From: an uncultured Planctomycetaceae bacterium
GTDB lineage: Bacteria > Planctomycetota > Planctomycetia > Planctomycetales > Planctomycetaceae
Length of the DNA stretch: 19,076 nt
Assembly (NCBI GenBank): GCA_903921605.1
Contig: CAIXQV010000648.1
Location: 1-19,076, forward strand
Reading direction: 5' to 3'
Shown here piece by piece: positions 16,599-19,076 of the stretch. Numbering within the stretch: the stretch's first letter is position 1; every line of letters starts with the position of its first letter. The notes under the pieces were generated by a model, which was not told the DNA's origin, ran no database searches, and worked only from the letters and a program-made list of their open reading frames with translations. The translations under genes were made by a program, and so were the position numbers.

Positions 16599-16666
16599 GT
16601 AGCCGGATTCGTGAGAATTCGGATGCCTTCCCCGGAATCGCACCGAATTCTCACGAATCCGGCTAC
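16599..16666. repeat. Perfect 24-bp inverted repeat between convergent genes
   Basis: The arms at 16599-16622 (beginning gtagccggattcgtgag) and 16643-16666 (ending ctcacgaatccggctac) are exact reverse complements over 24 bases, around a 20-base loop. The loop itself has short complementarity (tgc/gca and ttcc/ggaa). It lies between the SDR gene end (16438) and the end of the minus-strand lipoprotein gene (16723). It could fold the 3' ends of both transcripts. Exact arms in non-coding DNA suggest a recent or conserved mobile palindrome. Confidence 0.85.
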
Positions 16667-16722
16667 AAAGAAACAACTCACTCTGCCTCGAGCGAAGTAT
16701 ATCGGCGCGGGAGCCGCAGGGG

Positions 16723-17628
16723 TCAATCTTCGCCGCCGGTCAGATCTGCAGTGCCCGCAATAGGGTGGCCGGGCTGCATCTTCAGGACATGAGTCTGCAT
16801 GCCGTTGAAGTAGCTGGGAACGGCCGCTTCAAGAACAGGCATCAGTCGCTTGGGTGTCTTTGTTGAACGCAGAACCGTCAGATAGTCCAACAACACCTTG
16901 GCCGACTCCTCAGAATCGTTCAGCATGAAATGGACCCACGCCCAGCTCTCCGCGTAGTCGCGTGTCGTCAGATCGCGAAAGTCGGTCAGCATTTCGAGGC
17001 GATAGAGATTCGGATTCCACTTTTCAGATTCGGCCATTCGCAGCTCACGCAAATGGGAAGCGTGAGCCGCCCCGGGAGTCGAAGCATCGACCTCAAAATA
17101 TTCCGCCAGCCCTTCATCAAGCCATAAGGGCACAGACTGCAAAGTCGCGTGCAGCAGTCCATGAGTGAACTCGTGCCGCAAGTCTTCTTTGACTTGAGGA
17201 CTGATGAAGGAGTAAACCGCAAGCTCGCGAGCCGTCCCGACGAAGTAAGCTCTACGAGGAGGCAGATCCTTCCATGTCGTATGCATATAAAATCGATAGG
17301 ACGCTTCGTCACTGAAAAGGTACACATGCACCGGGTCACGTTGCTCTGGCAGTTGCAGAGTGTCGTAAACCTGGTCGTGCAATTCTTCAAGTTCTTTCAC
17401 CAGCACGTTGTCCTGATCCAGACGCACGTCACTATTGATGACGAAATGTCCGGTGGCGACGCTATGCAGAGACGGACGTTCTGTAGAAAACGTGGTCTTG
17501 GGAGTACTTTGGCAGCCGATCGCGATCAAAGTCACTGCAAGCAATCCTGCAATGATGATCGGCGAGGCATTGAAATGCCCGCGCGAAGTCTTCTTTTGGA
17601 AAACGTTGTCTTGCACGGACGTTTGCAA
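16723..17628 (-). CDS. Putative HExxH metallopeptidase lipoprotein (DUF1570/peptidase MA-like)
   Basis: The 301-residue protein has a hydrophobic segment (about 23-38, IIIAGLLAVTLIAIG) followed by Cys39, a plausible lipobox although Ala at -3 is non-standard. This suggests a cell-envelope lipoprotein. A gluzincin zinc site is visible: HEFTH (His152, Glu153, His156), and 16 residues on, WLDEGLAEYFE, where Glu172 is the likely third ligand. The region before it (HVYLFSDEASYRFYM, GTARELAVYSF) fits the peptidase MA-like/DUF1570 pattern common in planctomycetes. Proteolytic activity and substrate are unproven. The start is uncertain: TTG 17628 has no clear ribosome-binding site, GTG 17616 is an alternative, and no in-frame ATG precedes the lipobox. 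Confidence 0.8.
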   Translation of the reverse strand: MQTSVQDNVFQKKTSRGHFNASPIIIAGLLAVTLIAIGCQSTPKTTFSTERPSLHSVATGHFVINSDVRLDQDNVLVKELEELHDQVYDTLQLPEQRDPVHVYLFSDEASYRFYMHTTWKDLPPRRAYFVGTARELAVYSFISPQVKEDLRHEFTHGLLHATLQSVPLWLDEGLAEYFEVDASTPGAAHASHLRELRMAESEKWNPNLYRLEMLTDFRDLTTRDYAESWAWVHFMLNDSEESAKVLLDYLTVLRSTKTPKRLMPVLEAAVPSYFNGMQTHVLKMQPGHPIAGTADLTGGED

Positions 17629-18102
17629 CCAGTCGGAAAGAGACGATGAATCAGTTGAGCGACCTCTGCCCTGTGATCATCCGGATCCAGAGACCTTGGA
17701 CAAAACCGCACGGATGGTGACAGAAGCCGTGAAAACCAGCAAGCCAGATGCGTTGCCGTTGACCAGCCCTGAGGCTACCGGAAACCGCCCAACTCCCCGG
17801 CTTCCACAGCCAGCCGACGTTTTTGCCGCAACTGGCATTTTTTGCCACCCGGCCAGAGCAGCAAATCTGAGCCGTACCGCTGACGACGGTGGTACGCTAC
17901 ACTCCGGTGCGTTGGGGGCGGAACTGGAGATGCTTTGTCAGACCCAGAAACGTAGGTTGGACATTCTTGTCCGACAAACCAGCGACGGGCAAGAATGCCC
18001 ATCCTACCCAAAACTGAAGACTTGACGAAAACAGTTGTCGATAGTCGGAAGGTTCATAGTCGAAGTCATCCTGGTACTTTTTTCATCCTGAACAGGTTCT
18101 TT
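17629..18102. other. Divergent intergenic region of 474 bp with repeat sequence
   Basis: This region lies between the divergent starts of the lipoprotein gene and ilvE, so promoters for both should be here; none stands out. It contains small hairpins tggca-ttttt-tgcca (17833-17847) and cgtacc/ggtacg (17873-17878/17891-17896), and the long inverted repeat at 17952-18007. Open frames cross it on both strands, but they run through the palindrome and show no family features. Confidence 0.5.
17952..18007. repeat. 22-bp inverted repeat upstream of ilvE
   Basis: The arms 17952-17973 (beginning gtaggttggacattcttg) and 17986-18007 (ending caagaatgcccatcctac) are complementary at 19 of 22 positions, with a 12-base loop. 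It ends 95 bases before the ilvE ATG. The imperfect arms and position in a non-coding gap fit a dispersed palindromic element rather than a dedicated operator, but a leader hairpin role cannot be excluded. Confidence 0.8.
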
Positions 18103-18963
18103 ATGTCTCGCAAAGTTTATGTGGCTGGAAAGCTGGTTCCTGCTGAACAGGCGACTGTCAGCGTCTTCGATCATGGTCTGCTCTACGGTGACGGAATTTT
18201 CGAAGGAATTCGAGTCTACGGCGGGCGAGTCTTTCTGCTGAAAGAGCATATCGATCGACTTTACGAGAGCGCTCTGGCGATTCGTCTGGAGATTCCGATC
18301 AGCCACAGTGAAATGACTAAGGCTGTAGAAGATACAGTGAAGGCCAATGAGATCGCCGACGGCTATGTGCGTCTCGTGGTGACTCGCGGATCCGGTTCAT
18401 TGGGCCTCGACATTCGCCGCACCAGCAATCCGCAGGTGATTGTCATTGCCGACACGATTTCACTTTATCCGCCGGAGCTTTATCAGACCGGTATGCGACT
18501 TGTGACTGCCGCAACGATTCGCAATCATCCAGGAGCACTCAGCCCGCGCATCAAGTCGCTGAACTACCTGAACAACATCATGGCGAAGATCGAAGGCACG
18601 GATGCGGGCACTGTCGAAGCTCTAATGCTGAACCATAACGGCGAAGTGGCCGAATGCACCGGCGACAATATCTTCATCGTCAAGCGAGGAGTCCTGAAGA
18701 CGCCTCAGCCGGACGCCGGGATTCTGGAAGGCATCACTCGCAACGCCGTCATGAAGTTGGCTGTTGAGGCTGGCATCACGGTTCAGGAATGCGTGATGAC
18801 TCGTCACGACATTTTCACCGCTGATGAGTGTTTCCTGACCGGCACGGCTGCCGAAGTCATCGCAGTGACCAGCCTCGATGGTCGTCAAATTGGAACCGGC
18901 AAACCGGGGCCTGTGACGAATAATCTGCTGGAACGATTCCGCAAGCTGACTCGCGGTGAATAG
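18103..18963 (+). CDS. ilvE: Branched-chain amino acid aminotransferase
   Basis: This 286-residue class IV PLP aminotransferase performs the last step of Leu, Ile and Val synthesis and the first of their breakdown (EC 2.6.1.42). Canonical features are present: VFDHGLLYGDGIFEGIR (21-37), the Tyr/Arg-rich KEHIDRLYES (47-56), PLP Lys151 in SPRIKSLNYLNNI, Glu184 in AECTGDNIF, and LTGTAAEVIAV (245-255). The length is short for IlvE, as in the archaeal-type subfamily. ATG 18103 is used, with AGG 7 bases upstream; the open frame back to 17995 is repeat sequence. The next gene begins 2 bp after the stop, so the two are probably translationally coupled. Confidence 0.92.
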   Translation: MSRKVYVAGKLVPAEQATVSVFDHGLLYGDGIFEGIRVYGGRVFLLKEHIDRLYESALAIRLEIPISHSEMTKAVEDTVKANEIADGYVRLVVTRGSGSLGLDIRRTSNPQVIVIADTISLYPPELYQTGMRLVTAATIRNHPGALSPRIKSLNYLNNIMAKIEGTDAGTVEALMLNHNGEVAECTGDNIFIVKRGVLKTPQPDAGILEGITRNAVMKLAVEAGITVQECVMTRHDIFTADECFLTGTAAEVIAVTSLDGRQIGTGKPGPVTNNLLERFRKLTRGE

Positions 18964-18965
18964 CC

Positions 18966-19076
18966 ATGAGAATTGGACATTGCCAACTGGATTCGCAGCT
19001 CGGTGATTTCGAGGGGAATCTCGGGAAGTTGCTTGAAGGCCTGAAGAAGGCGGATGCGGATCGAGTCGACATCGTG
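18966..19076 (+). CDS. Nitrilase-superfamily (C-N hydrolase) protein, 5' end only
   Basis: Only 37 codons are inside the window, and the frame remains open at the edge. The translation opens MRIGHCQLDSQLGDFEGNLG and continues KLLEGLKKADADRVDIV. The pattern of a first beta strand, Q-hydrophobic, GD, then N and a helix is typical of the start of carbon-nitrogen hydrolases, including the glutaminase domain of NAD synthetase NadE. The catalytic Glu, Lys and Cys lie beyond the edge, so family membership is provisional and the specific enzyme is not assignable. It starts 2 bp after ilvE with GGTGA just upstream. Confidence 0.6.
   Translation, partial: MRIGHCQLDSQLGDFEGNLGKLLEGLKKADADRVDIV

Noticed and set aside
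17435..18025. 196-codon plus-strand frame across the lipoprotein start and the divergent gap
   Set aside because: The first part is antisense to the lipoprotein gene and the last part is translated palindrome; no start with a ribosome-binding site and no family features.
14998..18070. 13-base direct repeat agtcgaagtcatc at 14998-15010 and 18058-18070, near the two aminotransferase genes
   Set aside because: A shared 13-mer is expected by chance about as often as once or more in a window this size, and the flanks do not extend the match.

Overview
The window looks like an ordinary stretch of chromosome from a planctomycete (Planctomycetales-type; genus not assignable by eye). Four things point there: an LL-diaminopimelate aminotransferase (DapL), which is typical of the PVC group among other lineages; a giant secreted PQQ-propeller protein; a zinc-ribbon/transmembrane/STN-like protein and a DUF1570-like metallopeptidase lipoprotein of the kind common in planctomycetes; and long intergenic gaps filled with palindromic repeats. 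No rRNA, tRNA, CRISPR array, prophage, transposase or plasmid function was seen.

Layout. Positions 1-2.1 kb hold a minus-strand aldo/keto reductase, divergent from a cytoplasmic sulfite-oxidase-like molybdopterin enzyme. At 2.4-3.8 kb is an HD-domain phosphohydrolase of the SAMHD1/dGTPase type. At 4.15-11 kb are two consecutive large envelope proteins, probably co-transcribed: a 673-residue zinc-ribbon, single-membrane-pass protein and a 1578-residue PQQ-type beta-propeller protein. At 11.3 kb is a 70-residue basic protein of unknown function. From 11.96 kb an amino-acid-biosynthesis stretch begins: ilvH (acetolactate synthase regulatory subunit), dapL, and a divergent class IV aminotransferase 37 bp after dapL. 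An SDR oxidoreductase follows at 15.6 kb. A convergent minus-strand gene encodes a putative HExxH metallopeptidase lipoprotein. The right end carries a canonical branched-chain aminotransferase (ilvE) and, 2 bp later, the start of a nitrilase-superfamily gene cut by the window edge.

How the genes relate. IlvH (first step of Ile/Val/Leu synthesis), IlvE (last step) and DapL (lysine/peptidoglycan precursor) share an amino-acid theme, but the catalytic subunit IlvB and the middle pathway enzymes are absent. This is a loose cluster rather than a full operon. The two class IV aminotransferases, 3 kb apart, differ in active-site motifs and probably in substrate.

The least expected structure is between the genes. 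Nearly every gap contains an inverted repeat, and at least five sequence types are visible. One palindrome type and one non-palindromic repeat each occur twice within the window. These look like REP/MITE-like dispersed elements. I did not find a convincing undescribed enzyme or defence system here.
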